Counted from the first letter of the stretch, positions 1 through 7,182 are shown. The stretch is 64,000 nucleotides of DNA from Chryseobacterium indicum (GCF_021504595.1 NZ_JACSGT010000001.1:1-64000); one strand, 5' to 3'. The notes: generated by a model from the letters alone, not told the origin. Made by a program: numbers and translations.

Positions 1-28
1 GTTTTCTAATCCTGTTTTTAAAAATAAA

Positions 29-262
29 TTAAATAGTGGGTTTTGTTAAGGAACGACTATCTATTGTAACTACTTTTAAAATAATATCGTATTTCATATC
101 TAATTCGTCCGAAAAAGTTTTTCCAAATTCATCTCGTGGAATTTCGGATATTCTTAACTCTTCTTCAAAAGAGTTAGCCATGACATATTTTGACTTATCA
201 TATTGTCCAAAAACTAAATTTTGGAAAAAGCAAAATAGAAGAATTAAAGTTAATTTTTTCAT
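29..262 (-). CDS. Small exported protein of unknown function
   Basis: A 77-residue reading frame starts with a clear signal peptide (Lys-Lys, a hydrophobic stretch and FGQ at the cleavage region). The mature part is only about 58 residues and is rich in charged residues, with no domain I recognise. The start ATG is preceded by an A-rich stretch, as is usual in flavobacteria. It may be a full small secreted protein or the remnant of a longer one. The gene lies at the window edge, so its neighbour on the other side is unseen. Confidence 0.5.
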   Translation of the reverse strand: MKKLTLILLFCFFQNLVFGQYDKSKYVMANSFEEELRISEIPRDEFGKTFSDELDMKYDIILKVVTIDSRSLTKPTI

Positions 263-457
263 GTTTTATTTAGTTTTGATTATTAGTTTGTGTTTTTCAA
301 TAAAATTACTGCCAACACTCTAATTTACGCATTGCATCAAATTCACATTTATAACATGCGTCCATTCATTTTATAATCAACTCAATAATATTGATTAAAT
401 CGCTGATTTAAAGACATATGAGGTATACTTTTTTGAGGTTTTATTTTTTTTGTATGG

Positions 458-1333
458 GTGAAGTTTTATATATTTGATGAAAACATAACCATGGAAATTA
501 TTTCGCTTGTAAATTCTTACAAAGAGAAATTAATTATTCAAAGATACAGTTCATCGTCTGTGAAAAACTATTCAAGTGCTCTTCAGAATTTTTTGAGTAT
601 GGCTTCTCAAAAGTATACAGATCCGCTTGATATTTCTTTAGAAGATGTTGAAAAGTTTATCTTTTGGAAAATTAATAAACATCATATTTCTGCATCGCAT
701 CAAAGCATTATTCTTTCGAGTATTTTTAAATTTTACAAATTATTATTTGGTAAGGATATTAATCTTAAACATCTGTATCCTAAAAGAAGAGAAGCAAAGC
801 TGCCTAAATTTCTTACCAGGAACGAAGTAAAAAAGATTCTTGAATGTACCGAAAATGTAAAGCATAAAGCTCTCCTTACTACAATTTATTCGTGTGGTCT
901 GAGATTAAGTGAAGTTCTGGAACTGAAAATATCGGATATAAAATCTCAGGAATCTGTTCTTTTAATCAGACAGGGAAAAGGGAAGAAGGACAGAATTGTA
1001 AACCTCTCTCCCAAATTGCTGGAATTATTGAGAGTTTATTTTAAAATGTATCAGCCGAAAACGTATTTGTTTGAAGGTCAAAATACAGAACAATACTCAA
1101 AAAGAAGTGTGCAGCAGGTATTGAAAAACTCATTGAAAAGGGCAAACATCAGTTCTCCCGCAACTGTTCATACATTGCGCCATTCTTACGCAATGCATCT
1201 TTTGGAAAACGGTACAGATATCAGAATAATTAAAGAACTTTTAGGGCATAATGATATTAAAACCACAGAAATTTACACCCATATTACAGATATTTCCAAA
1301 AGTAAAGTCAAAAGTCCTTTAGATTATTTGTAA
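458..1333 (+). CDS. Tyrosine recombinase / integrase (XerC/D-like)
   Basis: This is a 291-residue phage-integrase-family protein with an N-terminal SAM-like core-binding domain (about residues 15-100) and a C-terminal catalytic domain. The expected catalytic residues are visible: R149 in CGLRLSEV, a Lys in GKGKKDR, H238-x-x-R241 in HTLRHSY, H264 in LLGHND and the nucleophile Y273 in EIYTH. The listed start is GTG; an ATG at 491 would give 280 residues and is equally plausible. It sits beside an arsenic operon and repeat-rich DNA, which suggests it is the recombinase of an integrated element or a Xer paralogue, not the housekeeping dif enzyme. I saw no convincing attachment-site pair. Confidence 0.88.
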   Translation: MKFYIFDENITMEIISLVNSYKEKLIIQRYSSSSVKNYSSALQNFLSMASQKYTDPLDISLEDVEKFIFWKINKHHISASHQSIILSSIFKFYKLLFGKDINLKHLYPKRREAKLPKFLTRNEVKKILECTENVKHKALLTTIYSCGLRLSEVLELKISDIKSQESVLLIRQGKGKKDRIVNLSPKLLELLRVYFKMYQPKTYLFEGQNTEQYSKRSVQQVLKNSLKRANISSPATVHTLRHSYAMHLLENGTDIRIIKELLGHNDIKTTEIYTHITDISKSKVKSPLDYL

Positions 1334-1366
1334 AAAAACGCTTCACAAAAGCAGTATAATTCTCCC

Positions 1367-1444
1367 GATGTCGCAGATTTGCAATCTGTAACTTTAATTT
1401 CCATATTGTAAAATCGCGAAACCGGGCTATAAATTATCTGCGAC
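1367..1444. repeat. Degenerate copy of the dispersed terminal-inverted-repeat element
   Basis: The left end (1367-1411) matches the left half of the complete copy at 7183-7301: GATGTCGC, then GATTTGCAATC, then the TTTAATTT and CATATT blocks. The right half is degenerate and runs into the 3' end of arsC, ending near CTGCGAC. Confidence 0.5.
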
Positions 1445-1849
1445 AAACTGTTGGCAATAGTCTTTTATTTGTTGTCTTACTTTTCTAAACTCCTCTTTAA
1501 TCTCTTCTTCTTTTCCGGTAACCTTTGCAGGATCTGGAAAGTTTTGATGAAATTTTTTTGCCTTGCTCGGAAAATAGGGACAACGTTCTTTTGCGTTGTC
1601 ACAAACTGTAATTACAAAATCAAACTCAATGTCGGAATATTCTTTAATATTATTTGAAGTGTGTTTTGAAATATCAATGTTATCTTCCTGCATTGTGGCA
1701 ACGGCTTTGGGGTTCACCCCGTGTGTTTCAACCCCTGCACTGTAAATATCTGCTTTATTATTTGCAAAATACCTCAGATATCCTTCTGCAATTTGGCTTC
1801 TGCAGCTATTGCCCGTGCAAAGCACCAGAATTTTCTTTCTATATGTCAT
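1427..1849 (-). CDS. arsC: Arsenate reductase, low-molecular-weight phosphatase type
   Basis: About 140 residues of the LMW tyrosine phosphatase-like ArsC family, which reduces arsenate to arsenite in the cytoplasm. The P-loop is C11-TGNSC-R17-S, counted from the ATG at 1849, and the late FPDPAK motif supplies the catalytic Asp. Further cysteines occur in TVCDNAKERCPYFP, consistent with a Cys-relay mechanism of the thioredoxin-dependent type. An ATG 12 bases upstream (1861) is an alternative start. It is the last gene of arsR - DUF6428 - arsC on this strand; the gap of about 120 bases to the DUF6428 gene suggests co-transcription. No ArsB or Acr3 exporter follows. Confidence 0.87.
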   Translation of the reverse strand: MTYRKKILVLCTGNSCRSQIAEGYLRYFANNKADIYSAGVETHGVNPKAVATMQEDNIDISKHTSNNIKEYSDIEFDFVITVCDNAKERCPYFPSKAKKFHQNFPDPAKVTGKEEEIKEEFRKVRQQIKDYCQQFVADNL

Positions 1850-1970
1850 ACGAATAACCAAATGATGTTTATGATGAAAAATTTCGGATCAAAACCGAAT
1901 ATGAGCTGTAACACAATAACCGAAGTTGTTATAATAATTGGCTTTTTGTGTTTTATGAAAAAAGATTTCA

Positions 1971-2507
1971 TCAGCAGCAAGCATTTTTGTCGGAACTTAC
2001 AGTTTCATCAACATTGGCGTTACAGCCGCAATTATTTTTAACGTTTTCCGATGAAACGGTACAGCAAGCCGATTGCGTTGTGAGATCAGATAAATTTACT
2101 TTTTGTTTTTCCTGCGGAATTCCGCATTTGTCATTTGCCAGACAAGCCGTTGTTTTGTTTTGCAAAATAAAATTTACCCCGTCAAAAGCCAGCCCGTATT
2201 TTCCGATTGTATTGCTTTGATATTCAACTTCAATTTCAGTATCCTCAATGTTCAATTGCTTTTCCGAAAGCTCGATGATGTTTAAAAGCTTTATGGGTTT
2301 CAAACGATGTTCGAGGTCGTTTGCATTCCACAACTGAAAGTTTACCATTTTTTCTTGGCGTATTGTTCCGCCGCAATCGATGAAGTTTTTAGTAACCATT
2401 CCGATTTCGGTAACGTGAAAATGTTCAGGAACGAAAGTTCCGTTTTCCAATTTAAACGTAACATTGTCTAATGTAGGCAAAAGTGCTTTTACTTGTGATA
2501 ATTTCAT
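1971..2507 (-). CDS. DUF6428 family protein of the arsenic operon, Cys-rich tail
   Basis: A 178-residue protein that I recognise as the DUF6428 type often found between arsR and arsC in Bacteroidota. The first 115 residues form a compact soluble domain (FVPEHFHVTEIG and KNFIDCGGTIRQEK are characteristic). The C-terminal third is rich in cysteine: single Cys in TACLANDKCG, then SACC, NCGCN and a terminal NACC. Such clustered cysteines could bind arsenite or another soft metal; this is inference. The biochemical role of the family is unknown to me. It follows arsR by 17 bases and is certainly in the same transcript. Confidence 0.75.
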   Translation of the reverse strand: MKLSQVKALLPTLDNVTFKLENGTFVPEHFHVTEIGMVTKNFIDCGGTIRQEKMVNFQLWNANDLEHRLKPIKLLNIIELSEKQLNIEDTEIEVEYQSNTIGKYGLAFDGVNFILQNKTTACLANDKCGIPQEKQKVNLSDLTTQSACCTVSSENVKNNCGCNANVDETVSSDKNACC

Positions 2508-2524
2508 TTTTATTTGTTTTTAGT

Positions 2525-2857
2525 TCAACAGCAGTTGTTTTTCTTGTTAGAAAGTTTTATTGAAATGTTGGCGAAATAATTTTGCAGCTTCTCGATAGCT
2601 TCTTCTTCAATGCAATAACAGATTGAATTTCCCTCAATGCTACCTTTTATCAGCCCTGCATTTTTGAGTTCTTTCAGGTGTTGTGAAACAGTAGGCTGTG
2701 CAAGTGGCAGTTCGTTTACAATATCACCACAAATACAAGTATCAACTTTCATTAAATATTCTATAATTGCCACCCTTGCAGGATGCCCCAACGCTTTTAA
2801 AAGTGTTGCAACCGTATTTTGTTGGTCTGTAAAATGGTCTGTTTTAGTTGCTCCCAT
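2525..2857 (-). CDS. arsR: ArsR/SmtB-family arsenic-responsive repressor
   Basis: A winged-helix repressor of about 110 residues. It carries the arsenite-sensing box DTCICGD (C41, C43), followed by the recognition helix [16 protein letters not shown] and the wing [11 protein letters not shown] further Cys pair closes the protein (NNCC). The frame could extend to an ATG at 2884, but that would place the start inside the palindromic operator at 2876-2895, so the ATG at 2857 is preferred. It heads the operon arsR - DUF6428 - arsC and should be autoregulated, with arsenite releasing it from DNA. Confidence 0.87.
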   Translation of the reverse strand: MGATKTDHFTDQQNTVATLLKALGHPARVAIIEYLMKVDTCICGDIVNELPLAQPTVSQHLKELKNAGLIKGSIEGNSICYCIEEEAIEKLQNYFANISIKLSNKKNNCC

Positions 2858-2875
2858 TTTTTTTTCTTTAATTTT

Positions 2876-2895
2876 ATATTGCAATATTACGATAT
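2876..2895 (-). promoter_or_regulatory. Likely ArsR operator
   Basis: The 20-base sequence ATATTGCAATATTACGATAT is an imperfect palindrome (16 of 20 positions match its own reverse complement). It lies 19 bases upstream of the chosen arsR start. The position and the AT-rich dyad with central AATATT fit autoregulation by ArsR. Confidence 0.6.
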
Positions 2896-2982
2896 AGATT
2901 TTAAACTTACAAACTTTTATTATCTTTCTTGTATGAATAAAGACAACCTATGTCACAATCCATGCTATCGTCATCTCAGCTA

Positions 2983-3314
2983 GTTCCAAACAAGGTTGTT
3001 TTAGATTTCCGGAGTACTCCGGAGATCTTGCGCAACTTGCGGGAAACCAAACACGGTCGCAGGAGATTCCAAACAAGGTTGTTTTACATTTCCGGAGTAC
3101 TCCGGAGGTCTTGCGCAACTTGCGGGAAACCAAATACGTTTGCAGGAGATTACAAACAGGGTTGTTTTAAACTTCCGGAGTACTCCGGAAGTCTTGCGCA
3201 ACTTGCGGGAAACCAAATACGGTCGCAGGAGTTTACAAACAGGGTTGTTTTACATTGCCTGCAAACGCAGGAAGTCTCGCGCAGTCTGCGGGAAACGAAA
3301 TGCATTTTCAGATT
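2983..3314. repeat. Four tandem 83-bp repeats with conserved hairpins
   Basis: Units occupy 2983-3065, 3066-3148, 3149-3231 and 3232-3314. Units 1-3 each contain the perfect 16-base palindrome TCCGGAGTACTCCGGA (3008-3023, 3091-3106, 3174-3189) and a second hairpin CGCAA-C-TTGCG (first at 3031-3041). Unit 4 is diverged, yet both hairpins are kept by different bases: CCTGC-AAAC-GCAGG at 3258-3271 and CGCAG-T-CTGCG at 3280-3290. The array fills the space between the arsR promoter and the end of the symE-like gene. It has no spacers and is not a CRISPR array. Confidence 0.85.
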
Positions 3315-3317
3315 ATG

Positions 3318-3497
3318 CTAGTTCGCAACAGTAATGGTGAGCTTCTTTTTCTTTTGCTGGATGTGTATAGTTTTTCCTTTTCCGAAACCCAGTTCATCAA
3401 GCCATTTTCCTCTGAGGCGGATTTCCGGAACGATAATAAGTTGATTGCTGCTTTTCTGAAATCTTGAATGGATTTTAAGTTTTCTTGAATTCATCAT
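3318..3497 (-). CDS. SymE-like toxin-family protein, copy 1
   Basis: A 59-residue protein starting MMNSRKLKIHSRF. The core PEIRLRGKWLDELGFGKGK followed by an alternating strand (LTITV) matches the SymE toxin domain, an AbrB/MazE-type fold. In E. coli, SymE is an SOS-induced toxin controlled by the antisense RNA SymR. The paralogue at 12458-12640 is about 70 percent identical, and homology continues upstream into the non-coding leader but stops at the start of each HTH array. An in-frame ATG far upstream (3608) is rejected because it would swallow the conserved leader. It is divergent from the HTH gene at 3805. Function here is inferred from the family only. Confidence 0.75.
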   Translation of the reverse strand: MMNSRKLKIHSRFQKSSNQLIIVPEIRLRGKWLDELGFGKGKTIHIQQKKKKLTITVAN

Positions 3498-3652
3498 GGT
3501 GTTTTTGTTATCTGATAAATTTGGTTTTTGGTTATTTGTTTTTACATTTTTCTGGCTGTACAGGAGGAAGCTGTAAAAATACCTGAACTTCCTGCCTATA
3601 CAAACCAAGGGTATATGATAAATTGTGTTTTTTATCTCTAAATAAGCAATTA
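3498..3652 (-). promoter_or_regulatory. Conserved 5' leader of SymE-like gene 1
   Basis: This stretch of about 155 bases is nearly identical to 12641-12793 upstream of the second symE-like gene, at least as well conserved as the coding part. Read on the minus strand it contains AGGAAG...CTTCCT, able to form a stem with a 17-base loop, in both copies. On the plus strand a TAAATTTG box at 3516-3523 matches the Bacteroidota -7 consensus and would drive an RNA antisense to the leader. Both the hairpin and the antisense promoter are conserved between copies. Confidence 0.5.
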
Positions 3653-3738
3653 TTTGTTTATTAATTTTTGGCGATTCTATATCAGAATCTTTTTAGTATT
3701 CTGAATAATAATCTTTTTCAAATATACGAAATTTACTA

Positions 3739-3804
3739 TTTGTTATAAGTTCTTGTAACAAAATTTATAAAAAAAATTACGCCCTTTGTGTAAACTGCTT
3801 ACAA
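3739..3804 (+). promoter_or_regulatory. Two candidate operators upstream of HTH array 1
   Basis: TTTGTTA-N10-TAACAAA at 3739-3762 is an exact inverted repeat. A second dyad, TTGTGTAAACTGCTTACAA at 3786-3804, abuts the ATG at 3805. Xre-type regulators usually bind such dyads near their own promoter, so autoregulation is likely. The rest of 3653-3738 is AT-rich with nothing I recognise. Confidence 0.45.
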
Positions 3805-4038
3805 ATGGACGTTTTACAAGATGAAATACTAAAAAAATTTGGAGAACACGTTAAAAATTTAAGGCTCAAATCTGGGCTTACGCAAGATGATGTTGTTCTT
3901 AACAGCTCCAAAATTACTAAAGCTACAATAAGTGATATAGAAAATGGAAAAAGAAACTTTGCATTTACTACATTAATTGATTTGGCGAAAGGTCTGAATG
4001 TACCGCCTAAAGATTTATTAGATATTAATTTTGATTAA
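3805..4038 (+). CDS. Xre-family HTH protein, array 1 gene 1
   Basis: A 77-residue protein that is essentially one Cro/C1-type helix-turn-helix domain: FGEHVKNLRLKSGLTQDDVV, then ITKATISDIENGKRNF and TLIDLAKGLNVPPKDLLDINFD. There is no effector domain, so it should act as a small DNA-binding regulator. It is the first of four such genes in the same orientation with gaps of 37-54 bases and is divergent from the SymE-like gene. A palindrome touches its start codon. Confidence 0.8.
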   Translation: MDVLQDEILKKFGEHVKNLRLKSGLTQDDVVLNSSKITKATISDIENGKRNFAFTTLIDLAKGLNVPPKDLLDINFD

Positions 4039-4075
4039 AAAAAGTTGGAAGCTTTGAATAACTACGTCAACATTT

Positions 4076-4363
4076 ATGCATGATTCTTTAGACGAAATGG
4101 AACGATATATAATTTCAAAGGTGAAAGAAATAAGAGAACAACGAGGGATTAGTCAAACTTCTCTTTCTTTGGCTATCGGCAAGAGTACGAGCTATATTTC
4201 AGACATTGAAGCACATTCCAAAACCGCTAAATATAATATTAAAAGTTTAAACTTAATATCAAAAGCTTTGGGTTGCTCTCCCAAAGACTTTTGGCCTGAA
4301 CAGCCAATTTTAGAGGATAAATATGAGTTTGTAAGAGAAATCGAAATAAAGAGAAAATCTTAA
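4076..4363 (+). CDS. Xre-family HTH protein, array 1 gene 2
   Basis: A 95-residue single-domain Cro/C1-type HTH protein (IISKVKEIREQRGISQTSLSLAIGKS, then YISDIEA and LNLISKALGCSPKDFWPEQP) with a short charged tail. It is clearly paralogous to the gene at 13003-13284: both start M-x-x-SLDE-x-ER and share ISxIEAxSKxAKYN. This pairing of families across the two arrays shows that the arrays are related modules. It probably lies in one transcript with 3805 and 4406. Confidence 0.8.
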   Translation: MHDSLDEMERYIISKVKEIREQRGISQTSLSLAIGKSTSYISDIEAHSKTAKYNIKSLNLISKALGCSPKDFWPEQPILEDKYEFVREIEIKRKS

Positions 4364-4405
4364 CAACAGCATTAAATTTCAAAATTGCTGTTAATTCTAA
4401 AAATA

Positions 4406-4666
4406 ATGGATAGCAAAGACGTTTTAAAATTGTATATGAAGAGTTTTTCTGAACATCTCAAGGAGATTAGGAAGGAGAAATACAATTCTATGGACGCTGT
4501 TGCTGAAAATTCCGTTTTCGATTCCAGTAATTATAATAAGTTTGAAAACGGTAAAGGAAATCCAACCATTGAAACTATTCTTAAAATGGCTTCAGCCTTT
4601 AAAATTCCGCCAAAAGAATTATTCGATTTTGACTTTGATATAGAAAAATATAAAATTGATGAATAA
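4406..4666 (+). CDS. Xre-family HTH protein, array 1 gene 3
   Basis: An 86-residue HTH protein from the ATG at 4406 (an in-frame ATG at 4385 adds seven residues of poor quality). The HTH core is FSEHLKEIRKEKYNSMDAVAEN, followed by SSNYNKFENGKGNPTIETILKMASAFKIPPKE. Its last 17 residues (KELFDFDFDIEKYKIDE) are identical to those of the gene at 13708-13959, so this is another family shared by both arrays. A dyad (TTAACAACAGCA ... TGCTGTTAA) lies just upstream around 4361-4395 and could be an operator or weak terminator. Confidence 0.78.
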   Translation: MDSKDVLKLYMKSFSEHLKEIRKEKYNSMDAVAENSVFDSSNYNKFENGKGNPTIETILKMASAFKIPPKELFDFDFDIEKYKIDE

Positions 4667-4720
4667 ATTCTGAGAACAGATGGAAACTTTCTAAATCACA
4701 ACGTTAACATTTACAATGGA

Positions 4721-4945
4721 ATGGATAGAATTGAATTTCGGATAGCTTTTGGGAAAAGAATTGAAAAATTTAGAAAAAAATTGGGATTAAGCTATCGGGA
4801 ATTAGCTCAAAAATGCGATGTCGACCATAGTAATATCAGCAAAATTGAAAAAGGAGAAGTTGATGTTAGAATTTCTACCATACAGGAATTAGCGAAAGGC
4901 TTAGAAGTACATCCGCAAGAATTGTTTGATTTTGAAGTAGGGTAG
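4721..4945 (+). CDS. Xre-family HTH protein, array 1 gene 4
   Basis: A 74-residue Cro/C1-type HTH domain (AFGKRIEKFRKKLGLSYRELAQKC, then DHSNISKIEKGEVDVRISTIQELAKGLEVHPQELFDF). It is the last gene of the array. The sequence before its ATG, AACGTTAACATTTA, resembles that before gene 2 (ACGTCAACATTTA), hinting at a repeated control site. No effector domain is present. Confidence 0.78.
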   Translation: MDRIEFRIAFGKRIEKFRKKLGLSYRELAQKCDVDHSNISKIEKGEVDVRISTIQELAKGLEVHPQELFDFEVG

Positions 4946-4995
4946 AGGTTTTGAGGGGAGGAAGAGGTTTTTAGCTAATAGAATAACGTTTTTGG

Positions 4996-5113
4996 GTTTG
5001 GCAGGTGGAGGCTAGAAGGGACTAAAGCTCAAATTTAGTACAAGTACTAATAAAAATACAAATGTTCAGTCTATCACTAAAGCCCGCTTTTGTCAATACC
5101 CTTGTTGGGCGTT
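4996..5113. other. Possible cassette-boundary recombination sequence
   Basis: Just beyond the stop codon of the S41 protease gene lies GCCCGCTTTTGTCAATACCC then TTGTTGGGCG, containing GTTGGGC (5104-5110) facing GCCC (5081-5084). A hairpin TTAGTAC-AA-GTACTAA occurs at 5035-5050 and ACTAAAGC is repeated at 5021 and 5076. The style is like attC-type sites and like multi-copy boundary sequences I recall in flavobacterial genomes, but a full attC with both core sites is not visible. Confidence 0.3.
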
Positions 5114-5116
5114 CGT

Positions 5117-6559
5117 TCATTTATTCTCTTCAATTATTTTTATTACATAATCCATTTGTCTGTCAAATTTTGTTTTTAAGTCATTTGGTTTTATTTGTAT
5201 TTCAATATCTGGTTTTATTCCTTTTGGGTCATATTGAAAATTGGGTGTCTTCATTTTGTATTGAAAAGTGGGTATCCAAACTAATGTTTTTGAATAAGGC
5301 AAAACAAAGGCTTGCCCACCTGAATTACTATAATTACTTCCTTGCGAATATTCACCGTAAAATTTTCCAATTTTATATTCTCTCATTAGTGCTAATAAAT
5401 GTCCTGTGGTTGAAAAACATCCACCATTAATTAGAACACTTATTTTACCTTTATAATAATTTGGTTTGTTCTGCTGTTGTTCAAACCACCAATAATCCGC
5501 AGCATCTGTTGCTGTATAGCAATTCAGTTCGTATTTTTGTTTTGTTTCGTTCAAATTTATTTCCTCAATATTTTCAGGATATTGAGCAAAGTGTTTCCAT
5601 TCTTTTACCGTATTATATTTTGCTCCCACATAGTCAAAATAGTAAAATGTTTTATCTGTCAGGTATGAAAAAAGGTAGTTTGCCATTTCTGCTGCTCCAC
5701 CACTATTATCTCGTAAATCAATTATTAAATTTCTAGTTTTTAAACTTTCTAACTGTATAAAAAAATCATCTAATTGTTTTTCTGCAATTTTTCTATCTTT
5801 TTCATTATAGCCATTTTCAAATGAATGAAATTTTAGAATTGCCAAATTATTAGTTCTAAATTCAGTTGTTAAAGGTTCAATTTTTTCAGAAATGTTTTGG
5901 GTATGGGTTTCAAAAGTTATTCCGTTGAATTTTTGTTTTTTCTTATGATTATTTTGGTCTAAATATTCTATTTCAAATTGGTTGGTTTGATTTAAAACAA
6001 AATAGTAAAAAGGGAAGTTTTTGAATCGAGTATTCAATCCTGTTTCATTTCTGCCTTCAAGGTGAATAAATTTTTCAATCTCTTTCACTACAGATTTTAT
6101 CTCTTTTCCATTTATTTTTAACACTTGCAAACCAATAAAATCTTTGTTGGTATCTGTGGTTTTACCTAAATAATAATTGTCATTAATCTTATAAATACTG
6201 AATGGAAATACTAATCTTTCTTTAAGCAAAGAAATAATTTGAGCTCTATCAACTGCTGTATGTCCGTCTTTAATTTTTGCCATTAAAGTTGCTGTCAATT
6301 TGTAATATTCAATAATAGATAAATCTGTTTTGATGCTCTTTTTTAATGATAAATAAGTTTTGTTAAATTCATTTTTTGTACAGAACATAAACTGTCCTGG
6401 ATGGATAGTATTTGTCAAATTATAAAGTTCAGAAAATTCAACAAGGATGCTGTCTTTTTTCAATGTTTTATCAAACAATAGATTTTCTGTCTTTGTGTTT
6501 TGTGCAAAAACAGAATTAATTATAAAAAATAGTAAAGGCAGTAATAATTTTAAATTCAT
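5117..6559 (-). CDS. S41-family (C-terminal processing-like) serine peptidase, exported
   Basis: A 480-residue protein with a signal peptide (MNLKLLLPLLFFIINSVFAQ). The C-terminal half is an S41 peptidase/tail-protease domain: RNLIIDLRDNSGGAAEMANYL is the typical core, and INGGCFSTTGHLLALM carries the nucleophile Ser. GEYSQGSNYSNSGGQAFVLPYSK matches the later conserved block. No PDZ domain is evident, so it resembles the periplasmic or secreted S41 proteins common in Bacteroidota. The natural substrate cannot be told. A possible cassette boundary follows its stop, and a SMI1/KNR4 gene lies 47 bases upstream on the same strand. Confidence 0.82.
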   Translation of the reverse strand: MNLKLLLPLLFFIINSVFAQNTKTENLLFDKTLKKDSILVEFSELYNLTNTIHPGQFMFCTKNEFNKTYLSLKKSIKTDLSIIEYYKLTATLMAKIKDGHTAVDRAQIISLLKERLVFPFSIYKINDNYYLGKTTDTNKDFIGLQVLKINGKEIKSVVKEIEKFIHLEGRNETGLNTRFKNFPFYYFVLNQTNQFEIEYLDQNNHKKKQKFNGITFETHTQNISEKIEPLTTEFRTNNLAILKFHSFENGYNEKDRKIAEKQLDDFFIQLESLKTRNLIIDLRDNSGGAAEMANYLFSYLTDKTFYYFDYVGAKYNTVKEWKHFAQYPENIEEINLNETKQKYELNCYTATDAADYWWFEQQQNKPNYYKGKISVLINGGCFSTTGHLLALMREYKIGKFYGEYSQGSNYSNSGGQAFVLPYSKTLVWIPTFQYKMKTPNFQYDPKGIKPDIEIQIKPNDLKTKFDRQMDYVIKIIEENK

Positions 6560-6606
6560 CGTTTTTTTTCTTTATAATACGGTCTTTTTTGAATGACATC
6601 TGGTTT

Positions 6607-7110
6607 TTATTCTCCCCATTCTACTGTGTCAAATGGTTCAAAATCTCTTTCCACAAAAGGTTCTGTCAAGATGCCTGTCGAACATAGCCAAGTTATCATT
6701 TCGTCTAATGTTTTTCCAATTTTGTAAATTTTTTCGCTATGTCTTGGTAAAATATAATAGTAGCTTTTATAAAGTATGAGTTCATCCCCGTCAAATGTGT
6801 CGCCAACCCGTACTGAATTTAATACTTCATGTTTTGTCAAAATGTCTTTCCCCTCGTCCCAAAACCAATACTCCGTTATTCTGTTTTTCCATTTTGATAA
6901 TGTATTCATAATCCTTTTCGGTAAGTACATTCTTATATAGGTTCCACCAAGAATTCCATTACCAAATGTCAAAACATAATCTTTATAATCGTCATCAAAT
7001 TCTATAGCTAAAGTTTTTTCACATAGTTCGATTTCTTGTTCTGTAGCTAAGAACAGGTCTGTTTTATTGGTATTATAATTTGGTATAATGCTGTAATTTT
7101 CAAAATTCAT
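6607..7110 (-). CDS. SMI1/KNR4-family protein (possible immunity protein)
   Basis: A 167-residue soluble protein. The N-terminal part, ATEQEIELCEKTLAIEFDDDYKDYVLTFGNGILGG, is the characteristic opening of the SMI1/KNR4 (SUKH) fold. In bacteria SUKH proteins are often immunity proteins against nuclease or other polymorphic toxins, but many stand alone. No toxin gene is adjacent here, so this may be an orphan immunity gene. It lies upstream of the S41 gene on the same strand and next to a MITE-like element. Confidence 0.7.
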   Translation of the reverse strand: MNFENYSIIPNYNTNKTDLFLATEQEIELCEKTLAIEFDDDYKDYVLTFGNGILGGTYIRMYLPKRIMNTLSKWKNRITEYWFWDEGKDILTKHEVLNSVRVGDTFDGDELILYKSYYYILPRHSEKIYKIGKTLDEMITWLCSTGILTEPFVERDFEPFDTVEWGE

Positions 7111-7182
7111 ATTTGTCAGCTATATTTTTATTTGTTTACTTTATTAAATTCTGTAACATAGTCAAAACCAAGACCGATGTCC

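Noticed and set aside
263..457. Attachment site for the recombinase
   Set aside because: Only AT-rich sequence with weak dyads; no repeated core was found elsewhere in the window.
1367..1444. Idea that the MITE-like copy changed the end of ArsC
   Set aside because: The ArsC C-terminus has a normal length and sequence for the family; similarity of the element's right end over the stop codon is weak.
2983..3314. CRISPR-like appearance of the tandem repeats
   Set aside because: Units abut with no variable spacers, are too long, and no cas genes are present.
2948..3334. Several overlapping reading frames of 60-120 codons over the 83-bp repeats
   Set aside because: The period of 83 is not a multiple of three, so each unit is read in another frame; the frames arise from the repeat itself and have no start context or protein features.
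3498..3608. N-terminally extended SymE protein starting at 3608
   Set aside because: The extension covers the conserved leader, the second copy has no matching extended frame, and the shared protein start is MMNSRKLKI.
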